Of a stretch of DNA of 35,840 nt, positions 7,673 to 15,772 are shown piece after piece; the first letter of the stretch is position 1, and the number at the start of each line of letters is the position of its first letter. The notes beneath the pieces are model-generated. The model worked only from the letters and a program-made list of their open reading frames with translations. It was not told where the DNA came from and did not search any database. The position numbers and the translations under genes were made by a program. Origin of the DNA: CAZDBA01 sp964503615 (GTDB lineage: Bacteria; Planctomycetota; Planctomycetia; Pirellulales; Pirellulaceae). Where the stretch lies: NCBI GenBank assembly GCA_964503615.1, contig CAZDBA010000030.1, positions 1 to 35,840 on the forward strand, written 5' to 3'.

Positions 7673-9616
7673 CTAAGGCCTTGGTTGTTTGTGTTGAACT
7701 TTTTTAGGTGGCAAATCTAAAATGCTATTTGAGGGTGGCAAACCCAGAAGTTCCTCATCACCAATGTTGGGAAAGCCGTCAAAGGCCTCGGGTGATGGAA
7801 GTGGAGCTGGTGGTGGGATCTGATTGCTCGTATTTAATCCAGACTGCAAACTTGGCAATTGTTGTAACTGTTCTGGTGGATTTAGCTGGAAAATCTGCTC
7901 TTGAGGCTGTGGTATTGTTTGCTGTGGCATCGTTTGTTGCGGGATCGGCATCGTTTGTTCGTCAGGTTGTTGCAAAATGGATTGGACTTGGGATTGTGGA
8001 TGAACTTGCTGCAGCACGCCCTGCGGTGGCACGCCTATTACCGGATCGGTGTATTGCACTTGTTGTACTTGCTGAAATTGGATCGGGGCTCCGTTGCCTG
8101 GACGCCAGGATCCACCCAGTGCATTGTACAGACGGATCAATTGCTCAATCGATTGAGCGTGCGTACCTGCCCGTTGTTGTAAATCGACCACCAACTGTTG
8201 CTGGGCGTCCAGGAACCGTTGGAAGTTCGCTTTTCCAGCGTTGTATCGTTCTAAACTGAGCTCCACTGCTTTCTGATCGGCTTCGACCGCTTGAGACAAC
8301 AAGGCGGTTTGAGTTCGAAAGCTCTGGTGTCTTGCCAAAGCGTCCTCGACTTCTCTGGCAGCATCGATAACAGATCGTTGGTATTCGTAGAAGGCTTGTC
8401 GACACTGCGACTGTTGAATTTCAATGTTCGAAGTGATTCGACCAAAATGCAAAATATTCCAACGAAGCGATGGGCCAACCTCGAAGTCAAGCGAGGCCGT
8501 TTCGAAAAGGTCTGAGACGTTTTGGGCACTGACAGAAATCGTTCCTATTAGCGAAAGCTGCGGATACAAATCGGCTTCTGCGATACCGATGCGAGCAACC
8601 GCAGCAGCCAGAGCCATTTCCTGGCGGCGGACGTCCGGTCGACGACGAATCAATTCGACAGGAAAGCCAACTTCGGCCATAGGTGGAACGTTGGGAAGTC
8701 TTTCAAACCCGATAAAATCTCTGATGCCAAAGCTGGGTGCTTCGCCCACTAGGATTGAAAGCTGGTTCAACTCGACTTCCAACTGCTGCTTAAGGTCAGC
8801 TCGAATCGCCATCACACGTTGTTGCAATGAACGGGTTTGCACAAGATCCAATGTATTGGACAGGCCCGCCTTTTCTCTTTGGTCAACCAACATCGCTGTT
8901 TGTTCTTGAACCGCAATACTTTGCTGGGCCAGATCCAGTTGATTTTGCAAAAGTCGAATTTGCAGATAGCTGCTGGCGACGTCGGACAATAACGTTTGAC
9001 GTACGAACTCAGCTTCGTGTTCTTCAAAGAGCAGCTCGGCCGTAGCAGCTTGGATCGAACGTTGTATTTTTCCAAAAAGGTCGATTTGCCAAGCAGAATC
9101 CAGTCCCAATTCAAACAAGTCGAAAGGAGCTTGGGCATTCGGACCTGCAAAGGGTTGGGCGTTTTGACTGCGTAGCGAGTATTGGTATTCGGTGAGGGTG
9201 CTGACATTTGGGGAGCGATCGGCTGACACCAACTGGAGATTAGAACGAGCCTCGACAACCCTCTCATACGCAACCCGCGCGTCCAGATTATTTCGGTAGG
9301 CGCGGTCTACCAACGCGTTGAGTTTCTCGTCTGCAAAGACCTGCCACCATAGATCTAGTGGAATGGTTGGTTCATTAGCTAACAATACATAGCTTGGTTC
9401 CAAGATAGGAGGCGTGGGCGTGGCGAAATTGGGACCTACCACGCAGCCTCCACAAAATATCGCCAATGAAAACGAGAAAATAATCTTTGCGAGCAATTTG
9501 TTTACGAACCTGCCGTTAACGGGTACTGATGCAGACGAAAGCTCCGTAATGCCACAGCGTTGCTTTCCAAGGTCAATGTTCCACCCACCTGAAGGGACCC
9601 AATCTCTCAAATTCAT
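7673..9616 (-). CDS. NodT-family outer-membrane efflux/export channel with Gln/Pro-rich tail
   Basis: A 647-residue TolC-like trimeric channel subunit. After a hydrophobic segment (about 43-55), the sequence GGCVVGPNFATPTPP matches the start of NodT-type lipoproteins (GC-x-VGPxYxxP), with Cys58 as the probable lipidation site. Two OEP repeats follow, including IRRRPDVRRQEMALAAAVARIGIAEADLYPQLSL-type and RYNAGKANFQRFLDAQQQL-type lines, ending in IRLYNALGGSW. The remaining 138 residues form a Gln/Pro-rich tail that most NodT proteins lack. The ATG at 9616 gives an unusually long 40-residue leader, so a TTG at 9496 is a plausible alternative. The gene diverges from the PilZ-HlyD gene across 189 bases, so channel and adaptor may share control and work together. 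A relic of the same tail lies at 3314-3600. Confidence 0.9.
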   Translation of the reverse strand: MNLRDWVPSGGWNIDLGKQRCGITELSSASVPVNGRFVNKLLAKIIFSFSLAIFCGGCVVGPNFATPTPPILEPSYVLLANEPTIPLDLWWQVFADEKLNALVDRAYRNNLDARVAYERVVEARSNLQLVSADRSPNVSTLTEYQYSLRSQNAQPFAGPNAQAPFDLFELGLDSAWQIDLFGKIQRSIQAATAELLFEEHEAEFVRQTLLSDVASSYLQIRLLQNQLDLAQQSIAVQEQTAMLVDQREKAGLSNTLDLVQTRSLQQRVMAIRADLKQQLEVELNQLSILVGEAPSFGIRDFIGFERLPNVPPMAEVGFPVELIRRRPDVRRQEMALAAAVARIGIAEADLYPQLSLIGTISVSAQNVSDLFETASLDFEVGPSLRWNILHFGRITSNIEIQQSQCRQAFYEYQRSVIDAAREVEDALARHQSFRTQTALLSQAVEADQKAVELSLERYNAGKANFQRFLDAQQQLVVDLQQRAGTHAQSIEQLIRLYNALGGSWRPGNGAPIQFQQVQQVQYTDPVIGVPPQGVLQQVHPQSQVQSILQQPDEQTMPIPQQTMPQQTIPQPQEQIFQLNPPEQLQQLPSLQSGLNTSNQIPPPAPLPSPEAFDGFPNIGDEELLGLPPSNSILDLPPKKVQHKQPRP

Positions 9617-9693
9617 TTGATTTTGGCTTTTCTGTAATTAGAATCCGAAAATACGCTGCTAGTGCAGTTTTCAAGGACGTTCCCGCCGCACAA

Positions 9694-9715
9694 TAGGAAT
9701 TTTCGACAATTCCTA
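9694..9715. promoter_or_regulatory. Inverted repeat in the divergent channel / PilZ-HlyD promoter region
   Basis: TAGGAATT and AATTCCTA form perfect 8-base arms around a 6-base spacer. The repeat lies between the divergent starts at 9616 and 9806. Symmetry, AT content and position suit an operator for a dimeric regulator that serves both genes. No T run follows, so a terminator is less likely. No regulator gene is adjacent. Confidence 0.4.
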
Positions 9716-9805
9716 GCTAATCGATTCAAATTATTTTGTTGATCGTTACAGCTTCCCAAAAGACTAAAAACGCCTCGAATCTAACATCAAGAAGTAGCTA
9801 GCATC

Positions 9806-11416
9806 ATGATATCTACGGTTAAGAAAACATGTTCACTATGGCTAAACGAAAGCCGCATTCCAGTTTCCGAGCTTACCGAATTCGGCTTTGTGGCCCCAGT
9901 TGTCGATGTCGATGGGGTAGGCCCCCACGGCGGCATTTTGCAATGGGACGACGTGAGTCTGGATATTGAATTCCGTGTTCGGAAAACTGAAGAGGCAGGA
10001 TCCCGTTGCACGTTTGCAAATTTGTCGATTCAAGATCAGCAGAAAATACGAAAATACGTTGATCAACTAACCCGTCTTTCGACTGGGAATGAAGCGTTAG
10101 AGGAACGAACATACGATGAACTCGCTCAAGGTATTTCCGGCGAGCGTACGGAGACTCCCGAACGTTCTTTTGCAGAAGCACCTAACAAGCGCGGTCGCCT
10201 GAAAGCTCTGGCTGCAACTTTAATGGTAATTGGCTTGATTGGCTTGGTAGTGCTTGCTGCTATGTATATGCAATCGCGGAGTTCTTTGAGTGTTAGCAAC
10301 TCGGCGTTGGTTGGTAACTTCTTACCTGTTAACGCGAGAGTCGAAGGTGAAGTCGAAGAAGTTTTCGTTACCGAAGGCGAGTATGTTCGCAAAGGAGATT
10401 TACTGCTTAAGCTCAAGAATCCAGAAGTCGAAACACTTAGACTTGAAAGCGAAGCAGCCTATGCAGCGGCTCAACAAAAAGTGGGCATTTACCGTTCACA
10501 AATGGCGAACTACAAATCATTGTTAGGTGTGGCGACGGAAAAACTCCAACTGGATTTGGAAGTTGCCAAATCGGAACTGGATTGGGCGAGCAATTCAGCA
10601 GCCGCTTACCGCAAACGTGTTGAACGCTTTCAGCCTTACTTGAATTCAGGTTCAATCAGCCAAACTGAGTTTGACGAAGCTCAAGAGAAACTGCTGGCGG
10701 CAGAAGCAAAGGTCTTAGCTTGCAAGAACCAAGTGCGGCAGATCGAGTTCTCACAAAAGCTGGCAAAGGAAGATGTGCTGATAATTGGGGATCGAGTGGA
10801 CGATGAAGTCGGTAAAATTCGGGCCGAACTGGAAATTGCCGAGGCGCAAGCGGCCGAGTTGAAGATTGCTGCCGAAAGCGTAGCTCAACAGGCAGCCCAA
10901 CTGGAAATTCGAGCTCCGCGCGATGGGCAGGTCTATTCGACCTACCGCCAACGTGGCGAGTATCTCCGCGTTGCAGACGAAGCGATCGCGCTCAGCTACT
11001 CAGGTAAAACCTGGGCGGCGGGACAGGTCGGATCTTGGCAAGCCAATCGCGTTCGTCCCGGCCAACCAGTAACCATTAGATTCCCCTCTCTGGGCAGAAG
11101 TCTACGGGGTACCGTACTTGCGGTTGGGCATCGCGCGTTGTACTCAAAAGGAGGATACAACGCGGACTTTCGAAGCACCACAGCGACCGATGTGCCAATC
11201 AAAGTCTTAATCGAAGACTTGCCTGAGGATATCCCTTCAGGCATTCGCATGGAGATGGCAATCAACACTGGATTCGGTGTTGGCTGGTTGGATAGCCTGA
11301 CTGGATACGAATTAAAGCAGATCGGCACTCCGCTTGAGCCTCAAGACAATCCCCCCGAAAACGTTTCCGGGCCTGCTGTGGTAGCAGCTCAAACTAGCGT
11401 TAGCGACGACGGCTAA
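9806..11416 (+). CDS. PilZ - membrane helix - HlyD-type periplasmic adaptor (Alg44-like)
   Basis: A 536-residue protein with the same domain order as Alg44 of alginate synthesis. Residues 1-95 are a PilZ-like cytoplasmic domain, recognised mainly by its last strands and helix (CTFANLSIQDQQKIRKYVDQ). A single membrane helix lies at about 133-155. A periplasmic HlyD/membrane-fusion part follows: a lipoyl half (VNARVEGEVEEVFVTEGEYV), a long coiled-coil hairpin (about 205-365) with tip NSGSISQTEFDEAQ, the second lipoyl half (IRAPRDGQV-like), and a beta-barrel. In Alg44, c-di-GMP bound by PilZ switches on polymerisation by Alg8. Here the RxxxR motif is not visible, and the DxSxxG motif reads DVDGVG (34-39), so c-di-GMP binding is doubtful. 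The glycosyltransferase starts 106 bases downstream on the same strand, and the channel gene diverges upstream. Role in exopolysaccharide export is inferred. Confidence 0.85.
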   Translation: MISTVKKTCSLWLNESRIPVSELTEFGFVAPVVDVDGVGPHGGILQWDDVSLDIEFRVRKTEEAGSRCTFANLSIQDQQKIRKYVDQLTRLSTGNEALEERTYDELAQGISGERTETPERSFAEAPNKRGRLKALAATLMVIGLIGLVVLAAMYMQSRSSLSVSNSALVGNFLPVNARVEGEVEEVFVTEGEYVRKGDLLLKLKNPEVETLRLESEAAYAAAQQKVGIYRSQMANYKSLLGVATEKLQLDLEVAKSELDWASNSAAAYRKRVERFQPYLNSGSISQTEFDEAQEKLLAAEAKVLACKNQVRQIEFSQKLAKEDVLIIGDRVDDEVGKIRAELEIAEAQAAELKIAAESVAQQAAQLEIRAPRDGQVYSTYRQRGEYLRVADEAIALSYSGKTWAAGQVGSWQANRVRPGQPVTIRFPSLGRSLRGTVLAVGHRALYSKGGYNADFRSTTATDVPIKVLIEDLPEDIPSGIRMEMAINTGFGVGWLDSLTGYELKQIGTPLEPQDNPPENVSGPAVVAAQTSVSDDG

Positions 11417-11522
11417 ATAAACCAAGTGGCAGGCGCTCAAGGAAGGCAGGTTCTTCTGTCCTTTAGTTGCCATTGCCAACTACAGCTTATCCCCTCCTCA
11501 ACACACTGTACCTGGAATCCTG

Positions 11523-13031
11523 ATGGACAAAAGTATTCGATATGACGTTTCGCTAGGGATGCGTTTTTTGCGAGCGATTCCGATCGTCCTAACGTACTTT
11601 GCGATTGCATTTTGTATTTTTATTTTTCTGCCAGAGAAAGCTCAAGAGATTCCTTTCCAGTCGATCGTTGTGCTCGGGTTTATTGGAGCTTGGCGTTATT
11701 TATGGCTTTTGACTCACTGTGTTCGAGCGGCGATCTATGAGTATGTCGTCTATCCGAAAATGCAGTTTCAAGCCAGCCAGCTTCCGGAGAACGAAAAATA
11801 CCCAAGACGAATCTACTTTTTGATTCCAACTTACAAAGAGAAACCAGATGTAACACGAGCGATGCTAAACTCGGTCTTGACCGAAGCGGCAAGCATTCCC
11901 AGCGAAGTTTACGTGGTGGTCAACGCCGGTGCGGAGAACGAGGACGATTTGTTTCGCCAAATCCACGCGGAACACCCTGGTAGCGACAAAGTCAACATGA
12001 TGTACATTCGCCAGCAAGGCGGAAAACGCCAAGGAATGGCTGATTGTCTTTACGAAATCTCAAAGGACGATATCGACCCAACCGATGTGATCGCTTTGAT
12101 GGATGGTGATACTGTCCTCGGGCGTGGGATCCTGGACAAATGCCTGCCGTTGTTCATCTTAAAGCCCAAGGTCGACGCGATTACGACTGATAACATCTCC
12201 GTGACCGAAGGAAATTGGCTTTACCGGAAATGGTACACGTTGCGATTTTCAATGCGGCATCGGTATATGAAGTCGCTAAGTTTGTCGAACCAACTGCAAG
12301 TTCTCACCGGTCGATTCTCGCTGTTCCGAGCCCACGTTTGCTTGACACCCGATTTTATCTCTTCCTTGGAGAACGATCGGATTAAGCACTGGCTACACGG
12401 CGAGATCCAGTTCGTCACCGGTGACGATAAAAGCACTTGGTACTCGTTGCTGAAAAAAGGCAGCCACATGCTTTACGTTCCCGACGCATTTATTTATTGC
12501 ATGGAAGACTCGGGGCCAACGCCGGTTCGTATGAGTATTCAAAAGATGCACCGCTGGTTCGGCAATATGCTTCGAAATAACGGCCGCGCAATTACGCTCG
12601 GAATGGGCTCGCAACGTCCTTTTGTCTGGTGGTGCCATATTGACCAACGACTATCCATGTTCACCAGCTTGTTGGGTCCTGTTGCTGCGCTGTGGGCATG
12701 TATTTGGCTGAGCCCGTCCTACCTTTTGATCTATGCAATTTTGGTTATCATCGTTCGCACGTTGTACATTCTGCTGCTGACGATCGAAGGCCATCGACTT
12801 TCCCTCGTCGACATTCCCATGTTGTTGTACACCCAGTGGATTGGCAGCATCGTAAAGATCTACACCCTGTTCCACTTGCATCATCAAAAATGGGATTCCC
12901 ACCGAACAGACATGTCCGACGGCGAGAATCAAGAAGATCTGATGGACTACCTGATCCCCAAGATGGAAATGGCGTTTTCCTACGCGGTTCTGCTCACTTT
13001 TGTGATCGCTTTGGTTGGAAGCAAGACTTGA
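11523..13031 (+). CDS. Family 2 membrane glycosyltransferase, Alg8-like
   Basis: A 502-residue processive glycosyltransferase, close in length to Alg8. Two membrane helices lie at about 13-36 and 47-68. The cytoplasmic GT-A domain carries the DGD metal-binding motif (194-196), a TGDD acid/base-type motif (299-302) and a QxxRW-like motif reading QKMHRWFGNMLRNNGRAI (340-357). This Alg8-like line is shifted by one residue from strict QxxRW. Three or four membrane helices follow (about 378-440 and 478-500). Such enzymes build a sugar polymer from nucleotide-sugar and push it through the membrane. The product cannot be read from the sequence. Mannuronan is possible by analogy, but no epimerase, lyase, acetylase or GDP-mannose dehydrogenase lies in the window. 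It is probably co-transcribed with the PilZ-HlyD gene and ends at a strong hairpin at 13081. Confidence 0.88.
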   Translation: MDKSIRYDVSLGMRFLRAIPIVLTYFAIAFCIFIFLPEKAQEIPFQSIVVLGFIGAWRYLWLLTHCVRAAIYEYVVYPKMQFQASQLPENEKYPRRIYFLIPTYKEKPDVTRAMLNSVLTEAASIPSEVYVVVNAGAENEDDLFRQIHAEHPGSDKVNMMYIRQQGGKRQGMADCLYEISKDDIDPTDVIALMDGDTVLGRGILDKCLPLFILKPKVDAITTDNISVTEGNWLYRKWYTLRFSMRHRYMKSLSLSNQLQVLTGRFSLFRAHVCLTPDFISSLENDRIKHWLHGEIQFVTGDDKSTWYSLLKKGSHMLYVPDAFIYCMEDSGPTPVRMSIQKMHRWFGNMLRNNGRAITLGMGSQRPFVWWCHIDQRLSMFTSLLGPVAALWACIWLSPSYLLIYAILVIIVRTLYILLLTIEGHRLSLVDIPMLLYTQWIGSIVKIYTLFHLHHQKWDSHRTDMSDGENQEDLMDYLIPKMEMAFSYAVLLTFVIALVGSKT

Positions 13032-13080
13032 TTCTGTATTCTTGCGACCGGGTCTAATGATCCAATTGTCGAATAAGTTA

Positions 13081-13113
13081 AAACAACCACTGGCAGGCCA
13101 GTGGTTGTTTTTT
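13081..13113 (+). terminator. Rho-independent terminator after the Alg8-like gene
   Basis: AAACAACCACTGGC and GCCAGTGGTTGTTT are perfect 14-base arms with only AG between them. Six consecutive T bases end the structure (three in the arm, three beyond). It lies 50 bases past the glycosyltransferase stop and closes the export/synthase unit. The mirrored A run means it could also work on the opposite strand. Confidence 0.85.
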
Positions 13114-13197
13114 GCGCAGAGGTCGCTACTCAAACTGAGCGTTTTCAGTTCTCCTGCATTGATTCCACTTGAATTCAACGAAAGTTTGAACCCAAGG

Positions 13198-13258
13198 GTA
13201 GGGCATGCTGTGCATGCCGATCCTGTTCATTTCGTCAGGCACACACAGCCTGCCCTAC
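13198..13258. repeat. REP-like imperfect palindrome
   Basis: Two 21-base arms, GTAGGGCATGCTGTGCATGCC and GGCACACACAGCCTGCCCTAC, pair with three mismatches around a 19-base centre. The structure is larger than a normal terminator, lacks a T run, and resembles dispersed intergenic palindromes of planctomycete genomes; that similarity is from memory. The rest of the 366-base gap between 13032 and 13397 holds the terminator at 13081 and, presumably, the promoter of the long operon that starts at 13398. I see no gene there. Confidence 0.6.
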
Positions 13259-13397
13259 ACATTTCAGCTCAGTCGGACCACCAGTTATGCAGAGGTTCGC
13301 GGCGGTCCGCTGAGGTCAATTTCCGCTATAATTCAACAAGTGAATTAAGATTCGATTTCTGAATTCGTATTTGTCGCAACCTTCTTCAAAGCCTTGA

Positions 13398-15752
13398 ATG
13401 TCTGAAAAACCAACCAATCTGGTTTCTGGGCCCATCCGATCGGCGCTTCGTCGCCTGAGGCGAAAGATCCGTCGATACGTTTGGCTGGAAGGGATTTCGC
13501 TTGGAATTATTTGGGTGGTTGCCACGTTTTTCGTTTCATTTGCGATCGACGCTTTACCAGTAAAGTTCGGATTGCCTGAACTTTCCTGGACGATACGTTT
13601 GCTACTGCTATTGGCGATCGGGGCGGTGCTGGGTTGGTTGCTGTACACCCGTATTGCAACTCGAGCGTTTGTCGAAATGACTGACAAAAACCTTGCTCTT
13701 TTGATTGAACGCAAATACCCCGAGTTTGGTGAGAGCCTGGTGACTACGGTCGAGTCAGGGGACTCGGATGTCAGTGAGAACTTGTTTCAGGTGACTCAAA
13801 AGGAAGCCGAGCGAAACCTTTCAAAAATCGACGTTGATAACGTTCTCAATTGGCCTCGGCTGAATTTCTTAATCGCTATCGGGCTTCTTTCAGCAATGTT
13901 GATTGGAACGTTTGCCTTGGTTGCCCCAACCGTTTTTGGCACGGCAACTCAGCGGCTGTATCTGTTGAGCAATGAAGGTTGGCCACGCGCAAACCGGTTG
14001 GAGATTGTTGGAATCCGCGTCAAGTATAACGAGCCGGTTGAAGGGATTCCGGAGATGCGTCAGGTCGTCAAGCTGACCGATCGTACTTTTAAAGTGCCCA
14101 AGGGGGCAAGCGTGACCTTAATGGTCAACGCAATTACCGAATCGAAAACGGGCGAGGAAATGCAGTTACCTTCGTCCTGTGAATTTTGTTTTTGGGGCAA
14201 GCAGGGAAATCGCGGAAGGCAGACCATGAAGAAAATCGGTGCCCCACGTGAAGGGCGCCAACTGTATAGTTTGGACAGCGGCCCACTCGACGGAGTTGAC
14301 TCTGATTTAAAATTCCAAATTCGAGGAGGTGATTTTCGGTCCAAACAATGTTCGATTACCGTTGTTGATCAACCTGTTGTTTTGCAGACACAACTGGATT
14401 GCCAATACCCCGACTATATCGTCGACGAGGAATCCAGCAGCTATACACCGCGAAAAGAGAATTGGTACGCGGGGATGAAAATTCCGCAGGGGACCCAAGT
14501 CGAAATCGTTGCCAAAACCAACAAGCCGCTGAAAAAAGTTTACGCCAAAGAATCGGATGGGAGCGTTCGAGAAATTCCTGTAGATGGAGACCGCTTTCGA
14601 CACCCGGCAAGATCGCTTGACGCTAATGTAACTTTGCAATTCTACCTCTGTGATACCGATGGCATTGTGACCGAGATTCCTCACGTCGTTTCGATCACGG
14701 CGGTTGAAGACCAAACACCGCAAGTACGAACAACTTTGCTTGGTATTGGGACAGCCATCACTGCCGATGCGGTTTTGCCAATCAAAGGCAGCGTCTTGGA
14801 CGACTATGGAATTCAATCGAGTTGGGTCGAAATCAACTGGGCAGAACAACTGACGACCAAGTCCCGTGTTGAATTGCAAAACGATGGCGAGTTTGAAACC
14901 GCGATCGACTTTCGAGCCTTACGGCAAGTTCCCGGAGGTTTCTCGCTCGCTTCCGAGTCGCAGCAACAGGTTTCCGTATTCGTCAAAGCTGACGATTTTT
15001 ATTCACTTGGCAGTGCTCCCAACCTTGGATTGAGCGATCAATATGTGTTGGATGTTGTTTCGCCTTCGGAGCTACTGCGAATTCTGGAAAGATTGGAAGT
15101 CGCCCAGCGGCGACGTTTTGAACAAGTTTATCAGGAGATGTCCGAGGCTCGGGAAATTCTGGTTCGAGCTAAAGCAACGGTAGAAAGCACTCAACCTGAT
15201 AACGAACCGGGCGATCAAAAACAAATGTCGGCTGGGGCGGATGCGGTCGATGACTTGAAGCGGCACGAGCTCCGATTGTTGTTTGCACAGCGGGCGACTT
15301 TACAAGGCGAAAAATCAATGGGTGAGACGGCTGGGATTGGAAATGCGTTTAAAGATATTCGTTTGCAGTTGATCAACAATCGCATCGACTCGGAAGATCG
15401 AAAGAGACGTTTGCAGGATCGTGTCATCAAGCCACTAAATTTGATCACGAGTAAGTTGCTGAAAGAATATTTGAATCGCACTCAAGGCTTAGAAGATCAG
15501 CTTCGAAATTTGCAAGCAGACCCTTTCAACAGGGAGCTTGCCAACGAAGTCGACCAATTAGCAGTCGCAGCTATCGAGCAAAACGATCTGGTTCTCGACA
15601 AAATGAACCAAGTGCTTTCGATATTGATTAAATACGAGACGCAAAACGAGCTGCTTGATCTTGTCCGTGCTTTAATAAAAAAGCAAACTGAGATCAAAGA
15701 TCGGACCCGACGACAACGGGAAAACGACGCCTTCGAAGGATTGTTGGACTGA
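13398..15752 (+). CDS. Large membrane-anchored protein, first gene of the protease operon
   Basis: A 784-residue protein of unknown function. Membrane helices are predicted at about 33-52, 64-82 and 155-180. The region between helices 2 and 3 is helical and charged (MTDKNLALLIERKYPEFGES). After helix 3, a periplasmic part of about 400 residues is beta-rich, with Ig-like lines such as VEGIPEMRQVVKLTDRTFKV and a repeat of the 'tCDYPDYI / W..G' type. The last 220 residues form long charged helices. The layout resembles large planctomycete membrane proteins related to DUF4175, but I cannot confirm that. The start ATG at 13398 follows the REP-like element by 140 bases, so this is probably the promoter-proximal gene of a seven-gene unit. 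The C-terminal coiled coil may pair with the coiled-coil product of the next gene, 20 bases downstream. Confidence 0.8.
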   Translation: MSEKPTNLVSGPIRSALRRLRRKIRRYVWLEGISLGIIWVVATFFVSFAIDALPVKFGLPELSWTIRLLLLLAIGAVLGWLLYTRIATRAFVEMTDKNLALLIERKYPEFGESLVTTVESGDSDVSENLFQVTQKEAERNLSKIDVDNVLNWPRLNFLIAIGLLSAMLIGTFALVAPTVFGTATQRLYLLSNEGWPRANRLEIVGIRVKYNEPVEGIPEMRQVVKLTDRTFKVPKGASVTLMVNAITESKTGEEMQLPSSCEFCFWGKQGNRGRQTMKKIGAPREGRQLYSLDSGPLDGVDSDLKFQIRGGDFRSKQCSITVVDQPVVLQTQLDCQYPDYIVDEESSSYTPRKENWYAGMKIPQGTQVEIVAKTNKPLKKVYAKESDGSVREIPVDGDRFRHPARSLDANVTLQFYLCDTDGIVTEIPHVVSITAVEDQTPQVRTTLLGIGTAITADAVLPIKGSVLDDYGIQSSWVEINWAEQLTTKSRVELQNDGEFETAIDFRALRQVPGGFSLASESQQQVSVFVKADDFYSLGSAPNLGLSDQYVLDVVSPSELLRILERLEVAQRRRFEQVYQEMSEAREILVRAKATVESTQPDNEPGDQKQMSAGADAVDDLKRHELRLLFAQRATLQGEKSMGETAGIGNAFKDIRLQLINNRIDSEDRKRRLQDRVIKPLNLITSKLLKEYLNRTQGLEDQLRNLQADPFNRELANEVDQLAVAAIEQNDLVLDKMNQVLSILIKYETQNELLDLVRALIKKQTEIKDRTRRQRENDAFEGLLD

Positions 15753-15772
15753 ACAAGCTTGGGGATGATACG

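Noticed and set aside
7669..7686. Short palindrome at the end of the channel gene as a terminator
   Set aside because: The arms are interrupted and short, and they overlap the stop codon; no T run follows.
14307..14879. 190-codon minus-strand frame inside the first gene of the protease operon
   Set aside because: It lies wholly within a well-supported plus-strand gene and has no independent start signal or family feature.
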